A stretch of DNA of 64,000 nucleotides from an uncultured Dorea sp. (GCA_910589275.1 CAJUTH010000016.1:1-64000); one strand, 5' to 3'; counted from the stretch's first letter, positions 48,893-57,288 are shown. Notes: generated by a model from the letters alone, not told the origin. Program-made: numbers and translations.

Positions 48893-50737
48893 ATGGACAT
48901 ATTTTCGATGGTATTATCACTGCTTAGCGGAGTAGCCCTGTTTCTCTTCGGTATGTCGCTTATGGGCGACGGGCTTAAGATGGTTGCGGGCAATAAACTG
49001 GAGGCGTTTCTCTATAAGATGACGAATACGCCGCTGAAAGGGGTTGCGCTGGGAGCGGGAGTTACATCGGTTATCCAGTCGTCATCCGCCACAACGGTTA
49101 TGGTGGTTGGTTTTGTTAACTCTGGTATGATGAAGCTGAAACAGGCGATCGGTATTGTCATGGGCGCGAATATCGGTACCAGTATTACCGGATGGATTCT
49201 CTGTCTTTCCTACATTGAGGGGTCAAGCGGGATAGCCAAGATCCTGTCCACGGCGACGATCAGCGCGGTGGTTGCGATTGTCGGTACCTTGTTCCGTATG
49301 CTGTCTAAGAGGACGGTATACCGGAACATAGGAAATATTATGCTTGGCTTTTCAATTCTGATGTTTGGCATGCAGACGATGAGCGGGGCGGTTGCGCCCT
49401 TGAAGGAGAGCGAGACATTTACCAGTATGCTCACCATGTTTTCCAATCCGATAGCGGGTATCCTGCTGGGTATCGCGTTTACGGCGGTTCTCCAGAGTGC
49501 GTCGGCCTCTGTCGGTATTCTGCAGGCGCTGTCTGTTACCGGTTCTCTGACGTTTGCTACGGCATATCCGATTATTCTGGGTATCGGCGTGGGCGCGGCG
49601 TGTCCGGTACTGATTTCCGCGATTGGAGCAAATAAGAACGGAAAAAGAACCGCGTTGATCTATCTGCTGAACGACTTATTTGGTATGCTGATATGGTCTG
49701 TCGTATTCTATAGTGTAAACGCAGTGGTGCAGTTTACTTTCCTGAATATGACGATGAGTCCGGTCATGATCGCTACGATCAATACGGTATTCCGGGTTGC
49801 GACGGTATGCGTGCTCTTCCCATTTATTCCGAAGCTTGAGAAGCTTGCGAGAAGCCTTATTAAAGATACAGAAGAAGATCTTGAGGACGACGCGAACTTT
49901 GACATGCTTGAGGAACGTCTGCTCCGGTATCCGGCGCTGGCAATCGGACAGTCTGGAAGGGTTATGAACGATATGGCGAAAAAGGTCCGCAAGAATGTGG
50001 GCCGATCCCTGAACCTGATTAATGAATTCAGTCAGGACAAATTCAATAAGGTTCAGAGAAAAGAGGATTTGATTGATAAGTTCGAGACGAAGCTTGGGGA
50101 ATACCTGATGCTGCTGACCAAGAGAGAGCTGAATACGATGCAGACGAGAAAGGTTTCGCTCTGCCTGCATATTATCAGTGATCTGGAGCGGGTAGGCGAT
50201 TATGCGTCAAATGTGGCCAGAGTGACGAACAATATCCATGAAGGGAATATTTCCCTGTCTGAAGAAGCGAGGGCTGAACTGAACGTGGTAATGGACGCGG
50301 TGCGCGAGACTGCGGAGATGACGGTACATAGTGTTGAAAAGCATGACAAGGAAAAGGCGATGCGGGTGAAATCTCTGGCGGCTGTGGTAACGGCGCTCTG
50401 TGAGGAGCTGAAGATGCGCCATGTGATCCGGCTGAGCCACGGAGAGTGCGATCTGGCGCAGGGAACGGTATTTAACGATCTGCTGAACAGTTTTGACCGT
50501 ATTGTGGCCCACTGCAGGGGCGCGGCCAGCGCAACGGTTAAGATGGACGATATCGATGCGGATATGCATATTCATACTTCCACTATGGCGGACGACGGCA
50601 GGGAAGAATATAGAAGGCTGCTTGCTGAAAATGCAAAGAAATACAGGGATTTGTTCGAGGAATATCAGGAGAAATATAGTATCAAGGATAGCAAAGACCG
50701 CCCTTTGAGCATGGAGCCTGAGACGGAAAAGAAGTGA
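48893..50737 (+). CDS. Na/Pi cotransporter family protein with PhoU-like domain
   Basis: A 614-residue NptA/YjbB-type protein. The N-terminal membrane part (1 to about 320) has the duplicated Na/Pi signature: GAGVTSVIQSSSATTVMVVG and AFTAVLQSASASVGILQAL, the QSSS/QSAS pair of this family. The C-terminal part (about 370-590) is helical and PhoU-like, with DLERVGDYASNVAR. It probably imports or exports phosphate coupled to sodium with a built-in regulatory domain. The ATG at 48893 follows AAGGAGG by five nt. It is alone between truA and the T-box operon. Confidence 0.9.
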   Translation: MDIFSMVLSLLSGVALFLFGMSLMGDGLKMVAGNKLEAFLYKMTNTPLKGVALGAGVTSVIQSSSATTVMVVGFVNSGMMKLKQAIGIVMGANIGTSITGWILCLSYIEGSSGIAKILSTATISAVVAIVGTLFRMLSKRTVYRNIGNIMLGFSILMFGMQTMSGAVAPLKESETFTSMLTMFSNPIAGILLGIAFTAVLQSASASVGILQALSVTGSLTFATAYPIILGIGVGAACPVLISAIGANKNGKRTALIYLLNDLFGMLIWSVVFYSVNAVVQFTFLNMTMSPVMIATINTVFRVATVCVLFPFIPKLEKLARSLIKDTEEDLEDDANFDMLEERLLRYPALAIGQSGRVMNDMAKKVRKNVGRSLNLINEFSQDKFNKVQRKEDLIDKFETKLGEYLMLLTKRELNTMQTRKVSLCLHIISDLERVGDYASNVARVTNNIHEGNISLSEEARAELNVVMDAVRETAEMTVHSVEKHDKEKAMRVKSLAAVVTALCEELKMRHVIRLSHGECDLAQGTVFNDLLNSFDRIVAHCRGAASATVKMDDIDADMHIHTSTMADDGREEYRRLLAENAKKYRDLFEEYQEKYSIKDSKDRPLSMEPETEKK

Positions 50738-50818
50738 CAGTTCAGCCAAGGATTTTGCACTTGCTGCAAATTCCATAACAGTGTATTACAAAAGAAGGGC
50801 AAGAATAAAGAGAACCGC

Positions 50819-50847
50819 TTGACAAAGATTTAGAAATCAGTTAGACT
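50819..50847 (+). promoter_or_regulatory. Promoter of the tyrosine T-box operon
   Basis: TTGACA (50819-50824), 17-nt spacer, TAGACT (50842-50847). It precedes the T-box leader with a predicted start near 50854. Confidence 0.7.
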
Positions 50848-50853
50848 ATCCAG

Positions 50854-51207
50854 CAATAGAGCAGAAAGGCTGAGAAAAGAAGAAGTAACAGTTCCCACAC
50901 CCTTACAGAGAGCGGCCGGCAGGTGAGAGGCGCAAGAAGGAGAGAAGTGTGAATACATCTTAGAGCCGCGCACCGAAAGGAGATTCCGGATCTGCACAGC
51001 TAGTACAACAGGCAGGCCAACCGGCCAATTATTTAAGATTCGTTGTACTAGGATGCCGGGCGCATGAGTAGGCTGCGACGCGGGCGCACGTTACGCGCAG
51101 AGGCTGCAAAGGCAGCCGCCAAGGCCGGAGGCGTGAGTTTCCGGTGAAAAAAGGTGGTACCACGGAGTAATTCGTCCTTATCCATTTATTGGGTAAGGGC
51201 GTTTTTA
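50854..51207 (+). promoter_or_regulatory. T-box riboswitch, tyrosine type
   Basis: A tRNA-sensing leader that antiterminates when uncharged tRNA-Tyr binds. Seen in sequence: a long stem I region from about 50875; a specifier GAA-TAC-A at 50951-50957, where TAC is a Tyr codon; a stem with AGTACAAC / GTTGTACT at 51002-51049; the T-box AGGTGGTACCACGG at 51152-51165, whose variable base T pairs with the discriminator A of tRNA-Tyr; and the terminator CGTCCTTATCC / GGGTAAGGGCG then TTTTTA at about 51174-51207. The downstream genes are a metalloprotease and tyrS, which agrees with the specifier. Confidence 0.92.
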
Positions 51208-51208
51208 T

Positions 51209-51318
51209 TTCCGCGAAGCAACGAGCCAAGCAGCCATGCTTGCATGGATATTTGGCGACTGCCGCGAGGGTCAAATACCCAGCAGTCTGCTATGGGGTAT
51301 TTGACTTCCGCGAAGCAA
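51209..51318. repeat. Short direct repeat enclosing a palindrome, after the T-box
   Basis: TTCCGCGAAGCAA occurs at 51209-51221 and 51306-51318. Between them is a 12-bp perfect palindromic stem GTCAAATACCC(A) / (G)GGGTATTTGAC at about 51269-51304. It lies between the T-box terminator and the first gene. Confidence 0.6.
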
Positions 51319-51335
51319 AAAAGCAAGGAGGAAGT

Positions 51336-51965
51336 ATGGCAAAAGAAAAGCATTTGACACCGGAAAAGGAAAAAATTATTGCAAATTATGAGATGCAGAA
51401 GCAGAGACTTTTTGAGGAGGGCTATGAAGAGCATCAGGAGACGATTTCCGTCTTAAAGGCGAATGGTATGGCATTTGTGACAGCCGGGCCTATTGCAGCG
51501 CTCCAGTTTATGATCTGGATACTGGCGAGGAAAGGAGGAGAAGGCTCTTTTGGCATTCGGGAAATGGTGGTGTTCTGGATTTCTTTTCTGGCGCTTATTT
51601 TTGTCCATGAACTGCTGCATGGCCTCGGATGGGTGAAATGGACTAAGAAGAAATGGCAGAGCATTTATCTGGGGATGATGTGGGAGTCGCTGACGCCTTA
51701 CTGCCACTGTAAGGAGCCTTTAAAGCCCAGACACTACCTTGTGGGACTGCTGACGCCGTTTCTTGCGCTGGGCATCGGAATGTTTCTGGCGGCGCTGTTT
51801 GTAGGAAATCAAGTGATCTTTCTTCTCGGCGTATTGAATACGCTGAGCGCCGGAGGAGATACGACGATTGGCTGCATGCTGTTTCGGTATTTGAAATACA
51901 GGGATAACTGTTATATTCTGGACCATCCTACGGATTGCGGTTTTGTGGCTTTTGTAAAATCTTGA
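51336..51965 (+). CDS. DUF3267 family membrane zinc metalloprotease-like protein
   Basis: A 209-residue protein with about four hydrophobic segments and a zinc-binding H-E-L-L-H in FVHELLHGLGW (His-Glu-x-x-His type) at the end of the second segment. DUF3267 proteins are predicted intramembrane or membrane-tethered metalloproteases. The start at 51336 is chosen for AAGGAGG six nt upstream; the frame extends to 51189 across the T-box terminator, which cannot be coding. It is the first gene under the tyrosine T-box and precedes tyrS by 28 nt, an arrangement with no obvious reason. Confidence 0.8.
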   Translation: MAKEKHLTPEKEKIIANYEMQKQRLFEEGYEEHQETISVLKANGMAFVTAGPIAALQFMIWILARKGGEGSFGIREMVVFWISFLALIFVHELLHGLGWVKWTKKKWQSIYLGMMWESLTPYCHCKEPLKPRHYLVGLLTPFLALGIGMFLAALFVGNQVIFLLGVLNTLSAGGDTTIGCMLFRYLKYRDNCYILDHPTDCGFVAFVKS

Positions 51966-51993
51966 ATCATCATGATGCAAAGGAGAGGAAACT

Positions 51994-53217
51994 ATGGGAA
52001 TTTATGAAGAACTAAAGGCGCGTGGACTGATCGCGCAGGTAACGGACGAGGAAAGGATTAAGGATCTGGTAAACAACGGAAAGGCTGTGTTCTATATCGG
52101 TTTTGATCCCACGGCGGACAGCCTTCACGTAGGGCATTTTATGGCGCTGTGCCTGATGAAGCGCCTTCAGGAGGCGGGGAATAAGCCGATCGCATTGATC
52201 GGCGGCGGAACGGCAATGATCGGCGACCCGTCGGGGAGGACGGATATGCGCCAGATGATGACACCGGAGACCATCCAACATAACTGTGAGTGCTTTAAGA
52301 AGCAGATGAGCCGTTTTATTGATTTTTCTGATGGGAAGGCGCTTATGGTAAATAATGCGGACTGGCTGATGGATCTGAATTACATCGAGGTACTCCGGGA
52401 AGTGGGGGCTCATTTTTCCGTAAACCGCATGCTGGCGGCAGAATGCTATAAGCAGAGAATGGAGAAAGGGCTTAGTTTTCTGGAATTTAACTACATGATC
52501 ATGCAGAGCTATGATTTCTATGCGCTGTTTCAGAAATACGGCTGTAATATGCAGTTTGGCGGGGACGACCAGTGGAGCAATATGCTGGGCGGCACGGAGC
52601 TGATCCGCCGGAAGCTTGGAGAGGATGCGGGAGCGATGACCATCACCCTCCTTCTGAATTCAGAAGGCAAGAAGATGGGGAAGACCCAGAGCGGCGCGGT
52701 ATGGCTTGACCCGGAAAAGACGTCTCCATTTGATTTCTACCAGTACTGGAGAAATGTTGCGGATGCGGATGTGCTGAAGTGTATCCGAATGCTGACATTC
52801 CTGCCGCTGGAGGAAATTGATAAGATGGACGCATGGGAAGGCGCGCAGCTAAATACGGCGAAGGAGATCCTTGCTTATGAGCTGACCAAGCTGGTGCATG
52901 GCGGGGAGGAAGCCGAAAAGGCGCAGGCGGCGGCGAAGGCGCTGTTTAGTCAGGGCGCGGCGGCAGATATGCCGACGGCAGAGCTTTCCGGGGAAGATTT
53001 TACCGACGGAAGCATTGATATATTAAACGTGCTGGTAAAGAGCGGGCTGGTTCCCTCTAGAGCGGAAGCGAGACGCGCGGTGCAGCAGGGCGGCGTGACG
53101 GCGGACGGCGAAAAGGTAACGGATATCAAGACTGCTTACGGCCCGGAAGCATTTGAGGGAGAAGGAATGATCGTCAAGAAAGGGAAGAAGAATTTCCGGA
53201 AAGTGGTTATGAAATAG
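51994..53217 (+). CDS. tyrS: Tyrosyl-tRNA synthetase
   Basis: Charges tRNA-Tyr. The 407-residue class I synthetase has the HIGH-type motif HVGHF in FDPTADSLHVGHFMAL, the KMSKS-type motif KKMGKTQ, and a C-terminal S4 RNA-binding domain (about 335-405, VPSRAEARRAVQQGGV). It is controlled by the tyrosine T-box upstream. AAAGGAGAGG precedes the ATG. A long inverted repeat follows the stop. Confidence 0.97.
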   Translation: MGIYEELKARGLIAQVTDEERIKDLVNNGKAVFYIGFDPTADSLHVGHFMALCLMKRLQEAGNKPIALIGGGTAMIGDPSGRTDMRQMMTPETIQHNCECFKKQMSRFIDFSDGKALMVNNADWLMDLNYIEVLREVGAHFSVNRMLAAECYKQRMEKGLSFLEFNYMIMQSYDFYALFQKYGCNMQFGGDDQWSNMLGGTELIRRKLGEDAGAMTITLLLNSEGKKMGKTQSGAVWLDPEKTSPFDFYQYWRNVADADVLKCIRMLTFLPLEEIDKMDAWEGAQLNTAKEILAYELTKLVHGGEEAEKAQAAAKALFSQGAAADMPTAELSGEDFTDGSIDILNVLVKSGLVPSRAEARRAVQQGGVTADGEKVTDIKTAYGPEAFEGEGMIVKKGKKNFRKVVMK

Positions 53218-53240
53218 GGATGTGTGGCGGGATGTGTGGG

Positions 53241-53460
53241 GCGGAATCTGCCCTGCCAGAAAGCCGAAAGCAGCGGCTCCTCTTATGCAAAGCTGGGTAA
53301 CGCGCCAGTGAACTAACTGCTAACTGCGGCTAGAATGCTCAGGATAGCCTGATCATCCAAGCCTTAGTAAGCAGTGGATTTCACTGCCGCTAAAAGCACC
53401 CTTTGATGCTTTGTATAAGAGGAGCCGCTGCTTTCGGCTTTCTGGCAGGGCAGATTCCGC
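53241..53460. repeat. Giant hairpin with 52-nt arms (copy B of the intergenic family)
   Basis: Left arm 53241-53292 and right arm 53409-53460 are reverse complements at 51 of 52 positions; the one difference still allows a G-T pair. The loop is 116 nt and has further weak self-pairing. It lies between tyrS and the convergent amylase gene and fills that gap. The words TGCCAGAAA and CAAAGCTGGG link it to the hairpin at 3031-3128. It can serve as a bidirectional terminator, but the arm length far exceeds that need, which suggests a MITE-like or REP-like element without coding capacity. Confidence 0.85.
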
Positions 53461-53473
53461 CGCGCAGGTATCC

Positions 53474-54781
53474 TTAAAACTTCAAATATTGTACGCTGTA
53501 GGGAGCCATCTCAAGCTGTCCGTTCAGAGTAAATGTCTCTCCGCTGATCAGGTCGGCTGCGGAACCGTTTAAATCGCCGTGCTGCGCTGTGTAAGGTTCG
53601 CCGGAGGCGTTGATGGCTACCATCATCCGATCTTTTTCAGAAGCCCGCTCAAAGATTAGCTGATGGTTGGTGAGAACTACATTGCGGTAGCTGCCGTTGC
53701 AGAGGCCGTCGCTCTTTTGGCGGATGGCAATCAGCTTTTCGATATATTCTGTCAGTTCATTTGGTTCGGGAGCTTCAAAGCATGGGCGGAGCGCATAATC
53801 ATTATCCGGCGCTTTCTGCCCCTCTGCGCCCCATTCGCTTCCATAATAAATGCAAGGGATGCCGGGCATGCCAAGGAGCAGGCCGTAGGCGGGACAGATA
53901 TGCTCTTTGTTGGTCAGGATGCTAGCAAGTCTGGTCACATCATGGTTGTCTACAAAATTTACAAGATGTTTTCCCCGGTAAATGCACCATTGGTCAGAGC
54001 CGTACTGGCGGTGCAGGGAATGGGCGATCTCGAACATATTCATAGAATTGAAGCTGGAGTAAATCCCTTTATAGCATTCATAGTTGGTGCAGCTATGCAG
54101 CATTTCATCATTTACGATTAAGTTGTAATCGCCGAATAGAACCTCTCCGATCAGGGCAAATTCCGGCTTGAGTTCACTGGTAAAACGGCGCAGGGCGCGC
54201 ATGAAGTTGTGGTCAAGACTGTATGCTACATCCAGCCGGAGTCCATCGATATCAAATTCCTTTACCCAGAATTTTACACAGTCCAGCAGATAGTCTACAA
54301 CTGCCGGGTTCTGCAAATTTAACTTCACCAGTTCAAAATGCCCTTCCCAGCCCTCGTACCAGAAACCGTCATTGTAGCAGCTATTGCCGTCGAAGCTGAT
54401 ATGGAACCAGTCCTTGTATGGGGAATCCCATTTCTTTTCCTGTACGTCCTTAAACGCCCAGAAACCGCGTCCTACATGATTGAATACCCCGTCAAGAACA
54501 ATCTTTACATTATGCTCGTGGAGATCTTTGCATACTGCCGCGAAGTCTTCGTTATTGCCTAGACGGCAGTCGATGGTGCAAAAATCTCTGGTGTCATAGC
54601 CGTGGTTGTCGGACTCGAAAATCGGATTCAGGATAATCGCGTCAATCCCCAGTTCCTTCAGGTAGGAACTCCAGTCCATTAATTTTCGTATACGGGGCGC
54701 ATAGACGCCGTCGTTGGCGTAGGGCGCGCCACAGAATCCAATCGGGTATATCTGATAAAATACTCCTTTATAAGCCCACAT
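53474..54781 (-). CDS. GH13 alpha-amylase family glycosidase (cyclomaltodextrinase-like)
   Basis: A 435-residue intracellular glycoside hydrolase without signal peptide. The four GH13 regions are clear: VLDGVFNHVG (region I), GLRLDVA with the nucleophile Asp (II), LIGEVLFGDY with the acid/base Glu (III) and FVDNHD (IV). YQIYPIGF at the start and the short C-terminal beta domain suit maltodextrin-degrading enzymes. It probably hydrolyses imported maltooligosaccharides or cyclodextrins; no sugar transporter is adjacent. Monocistronic on the minus strand. Confidence 0.9.
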   Translation of the reverse strand: MWAYKGVFYQIYPIGFCGAPYANDGVYAPRIRKLMDWSSYLKELGIDAIILNPIFESDNHGYDTRDFCTIDCRLGNNEDFAAVCKDLHEHNVKIVLDGVFNHVGRGFWAFKDVQEKKWDSPYKDWFHISFDGNSCYNDGFWYEGWEGHFELVKLNLQNPAVVDYLLDCVKFWVKEFDIDGLRLDVAYSLDHNFMRALRRFTSELKPEFALIGEVLFGDYNLIVNDEMLHSCTNYECYKGIYSSFNSMNMFEIAHSLHRQYGSDQWCIYRGKHLVNFVDNHDVTRLASILTNKEHICPAYGLLLGMPGIPCIYYGSEWGAEGQKAPDNDYALRPCFEAPEPNELTEYIEKLIAIRQKSDGLCNGSYRNVVLTNHQLIFERASEKDRMMVAINASGEPYTAQHGDLNGSAADLISGETFTLNGQLEMAPYSVQYLKF

Positions 54782-54910
54782 GTTGTTTCACTCCTTCTTG
54801 TAGTAATGTAATGGTTTTGTCCTCTATAGTTTACCATAGATTTATAGTATGGCACAATGGAAAATCGCTAAATCAGGCTAAATCGGCGGTGGAGAAACAG
54901 TAAAAAATGG

Positions 54911-54939
54911 TTGACAGGTGAAAAACCCTATAATATAAT
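54911..54939 (+). promoter_or_regulatory. Promoter of rplM-rpsI
   Basis: Perfect consensus: TTGACA (54911-54916), 17-nt spacer, TATAAT (54934-54939). The start should be near 54946, giving a leader of about 100 nt. Confidence 0.85.
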
Positions 54940-54945
54940 AAAAAA

Positions 54946-55047
54946 GTATGACGACAGGAGAAACAGATTGCTCCAAAGCCCCGGAGGCATCTGATTCTAA
55001 TAGAGTTAGTTTTAGAAGTAATGTAATGATTCATAGGAGGGAAACCA
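54946..55047 (+). promoter_or_regulatory. Leader of rplM, possible L13 leader RNA
   Basis: The leader contains a stem CAGATTGCTCC / GGAGGCATCTG (54964-54993) around AAAGCCCC. Firmicutes often carry an L13-binding leader here for autogenous control; I cannot confirm the match without a covariance model. Confidence 0.45.
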
Positions 55048-55476
55048 ATGAAAACTTATATGGCTAATCCAGATAAGATTGAAAGAAAATGGTATGTTGT
55101 TGATGCTGCCGGATGTACTTTGGGACGTCTGTCATCAGAAGTAGCTAAGATTTTAAGAGGCAAGAATAAGCCGGAATTTACTCCGCATGTTGATACTGGC
55201 GATTATGTAATAATCGTTAACGCAGAAAAAGTTAAAGTCACTGGCAAGAAGATGAGCCAGAAGGTATATTACAACCATTCCGAGTATGTTGGAGGAATGA
55301 GAGAGACTACTCTGGCAGAGATGATGGATAAGAAGCCGGAGAAGGTGATTGAACTGGCAGTTAAGGGAATGCTTCCAAAGGGACCTTTAGGAAGAGCTAT
55401 GATTAAGAAACTTCATGTATACGCCGGACCAGAGCACGAGCAGCAGGCTCAGAAGCCGGAAGAGCTGAAACTTTAA
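55048..55476 (+). CDS. rplM: 50S ribosomal protein L13
   Basis: An early-assembly protein of the 50S subunit. The 142-residue length is normal. Conserved segments: WYVVDAAGCTLGRLSSEVAK near the N-terminus, GDYVIIVNAEKVKVTGKK, and VKGMLPKGPLGRAMIKKLHVY. AGGAGGG precedes the ATG by 7 nt. rpsI follows after 28 nt. Confidence 0.97.
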   Translation: MKTYMANPDKIERKWYVVDAAGCTLGRLSSEVAKILRGKNKPEFTPHVDTGDYVIIVNAEKVKVTGKKMSQKVYYNHSEYVGGMRETTLAEMMDKKPEKVIELAVKGMLPKGPLGRAMIKKLHVYAGPEHEQQAQKPEELKL

Positions 55477-55504
55477 TTAGGAAGGTCGAAAGGAGGATAT
55501 AAAG

Positions 55505-55897
55505 ATGGCAGCAGCAAGATTTTATGGAACAGGAAGAAGAAAAAAATCAATTGCAAGAGTATATCTTGTACCCGGAACAGGGAAGATTACAATAAATAAA
55601 AGAGATATTGACGATTATCTCGGATTAGAGACATTGAAGGTAATTGTTCGTCAGCCGTTGGCGCTGACAGAGACAGAGAGCAAGTTCGATGTTATCGTGA
55701 ATGTTAAGGGCGGCGGCTATACAGGACAGGCAGGAGCGATCCGTCATGGTATCGCGAGAGCGCTTATTGAGGCTGATGCAGATTACAGGCCGGCACTTAA
55801 AAAAGCGGGATATTTGACACGTGATCCGCGTATGAAAGAGCGTAAGAAATACGGTCTTAAGGCAGCGCGTAGAGCACCGCAGTTTAGCAAGCGGTAG
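55505..55897 (+). CDS. rpsI: 30S ribosomal protein S9
   Basis: S9 reaches the P site with its C-terminal tail. The 130-residue protein has FYGTGRRKKSIARVYL near the start, GGGYTGQAGAIRHGIARAL in the middle and ends in APQFSKR, the conserved tail that contacts P-site tRNA. AAGGAGG precedes the ATG. It shares the rplM promoter and ends at a strong terminator. Confidence 0.97.
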   Translation: MAAARFYGTGRRKKSIARVYLVPGTGKITINKRDIDDYLGLETLKVIVRQPLALTETESKFDVIVNVKGGGYTGQAGAIRHGIARALIEADADYRPALKKAGYLTRDPRMKERKKYGLKAARRAPQFSKR

Positions 55898-55926
55898 GCA
55901 AAAAATTTACAGATTCAAGAATATGG

Positions 55927-55955
55927 ACTCCGCAGGTTTTTCCTGCGGAGTTTTT
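55927..55955 (+). terminator. Terminator of rplM-rpsI
   Basis: Stem CTCCGCAGG / CCTGCGGAG with a five-T loop, followed by TTTTTC. Confidence 0.92.
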
Positions 55956-56033
55956 CTGACCTATTAACATTTCAGGCTATCTAGGTTATAATATATTTTG
56001 AACTTACGCAGATTTCATAATGGAGGTGTTGGT

Positions 56034-56213
56034 ATGTGCGATGTTAAAAAATATGAAAAAATTTATGAAGATATAAAAATGCTTCAACCGGAAGATACTT
56101 TACAGCTTGTATTGGAGGCGGAAACAGAAGAGCAAAGGGGCTTTTATGAAATGGTGGGTAATTTTCTTCTGCAAAAGAAACAGCGACAGGTAATAGAAAG
56201 GAATCTCTTTTAG
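56034..56213 (+). CDS. Small antitoxin-like protein upstream of a zeta-type toxin
   Basis: A 59-residue acidic-centred protein (MCDVKKYEKIYEDIKMLQ..., ends RQVIERNLF). It is mostly predicted helix and has no HTH that I can see. GGAGG lies seven nt before the ATG; the frame extends back to 55998 but the upstream part lacks a start. The stop shares a base with the GTG start of the downstream zeta-like gene, the tight coupling seen in toxin-antitoxin pairs. Calling it an antitoxin rests on this position and size. Confidence 0.55.
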   Translation: MCDVKKYEKIYEDIKMLQPEDTLQLVLEAETEEQRGFYEMVGNFLLQKKQRQVIERNLF

Positions 56214-56778
56214 TGAAAAAATATATTTTAATAGCAGGTGTTAATGGGGCGGGTAAATCGACGTTGTACCAATCACTACAAAGCCTCAGAGTATGCCAAG
56301 AGTGAATACAGATGAAATCTTGAGAGAGTTTGGCGATTGGAGAGAGATGGCTGATGTTATGACTGCCGGAAAAATTGCAGTAAAGAAAATTGCCAAGTAT
56401 TTTGATGAAGACATTACTTTTAATCAGGAAACTACATTGTGCGGAAAGTCAATAATAAATAATGTAACAAAAGCAAAGAATAGAGGATATTTTATTGAAC
56501 TACATTATATCGGGGTTGAGAGTGCAGATATTGCAAAAGAAAGAGTAGCCGGACGTATGAAGCAAGGTGGTCATGGTATTGCAGAGCAGGATATAGAAAG
56601 AAGATATATTGAAACTTTTGATAATTTGAAAATTGTTCTGCCGGAATGTGATTTGGCGGCATTTTATGATAATACCATAGAGTTTCGCAGATTTGCAATT
56701 TATAAGAATGGAAAGCCAGTAAGAGTTTCACATGAGATACCGCTTTGGTATGAAAAATTTATAGAAAATGTAAAATAG
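56213..56778 (+). pseudogene. Zeta toxin-like kinase gene with a -1 nt frameshift
   Basis: Starting from GTG 56213 the frame encodes MKKYILIAGVNGAGKSTLYQ, an intact Walker A of the zeta toxin / UDP-GlcNAc kinase type, then stops at about 56303. A second frame from 56293 continues with the rest: MPRVNTDEILREFGDW, NQETTLCGKS, KERVAGRMKQGGHGI, RRYIETFDN. The two join if one base is restored near 56290 (between LR and MPRVNTDE). The downstream half has its family residues intact, so the break is recent, a sequencing error, or a site of recoding. Zeta enzymes phosphorylate UDP-N-acetyl sugars and poison cell wall synthesis. Confidence 0.78.
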
Positions 56779-57095
56779 AGAGCGGCAGTTTATATAATGA
56801 AAAGGTGTAAGATATTACAAAATAGTACGGGTAAGTGACAGGTAACAAACAAATTGTCTGAAAATTTCGCAATTTGGGCATTTGAAACTATGTAAGAGAT
56901 AGGCAGATAGAATATCAAATATGGATTTTGTCTGTATTTTGTATAAAATGCCAGTAGATATTTATTGGAAAATGAGTATTATAAGTAAGAAGTTCAATTG
57001 AATCTCTTATTATTCTGCCGGGACTGCATATCGGCATTTATAAAAAAGGTGCAGATACGGATATTTTTGTAATTTCTTTGGTAAGAATAAAGAGT
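56779..57095. other. AT-rich gap without genes
   Basis: About 317 nt of AT-rich sequence after the zeta-like gene. I see no frame with a ribosome site, no clear promoter and no strong stem. It looks like non-coding remnant sequence, in keeping with an accessory patch. Confidence 0.5.
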
Positions 57096-57199
57096 GAAGG
57101 TCTCCATTGACCTTTGGTAGCCAATCCATAAAGAGATGAACATTAAAGAAGGTCTCCATTAACCTTCGGTAATCAATCCGTAAAGAGATGAGCATTAAC
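57096..57199. repeat. Two-copy tandem repeat, 52-nt period
   Basis: 57096-57147 and 57148-57199 align without gaps and differ at 7 of 52 positions. Each copy holds a small stem (AAGGT ... ACCTT). The second copy leads directly into the terminator at 57202. Confidence 0.85.
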
Positions 57200-57201
57200 G
57201 A

Positions 57202-57234
57202 GGGGCTGTCGGGAAATAGACAGCCCCTTTTTTT
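57202..57234 (+). terminator. Strong terminator after the tandem repeat
   Basis: Stem GGGGCTGTC / GACAGCCCC with an 8-nt loop and TTTTTTT. No gene immediately upstream uses it, so it may end a non-coding transcript that covers the tandem repeat. Confidence 0.85.
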
Positions 57235-57288
57235 ACTATAAATTAAATGTGAAATTGAAACTATTTTATACTTTGCGTGAAAATGAGA

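Noticed and set aside
51209..51318. 13-nt direct repeats as target-site duplication of an insertion sequence
   Set aside because: The 84 nt between them hold no transposase part or terminal inverted repeats of a known element; they are listed only as a repeat.
54946..55047. Firm call of an L13 leader riboregulator
   Set aside because: A stem is present, but without covariance comparison it is kept as a possible leader only.
57010..57195. 61-residue minus-strand frame
   Set aside because: It is the translation of the tandem repeat and has no start signal.
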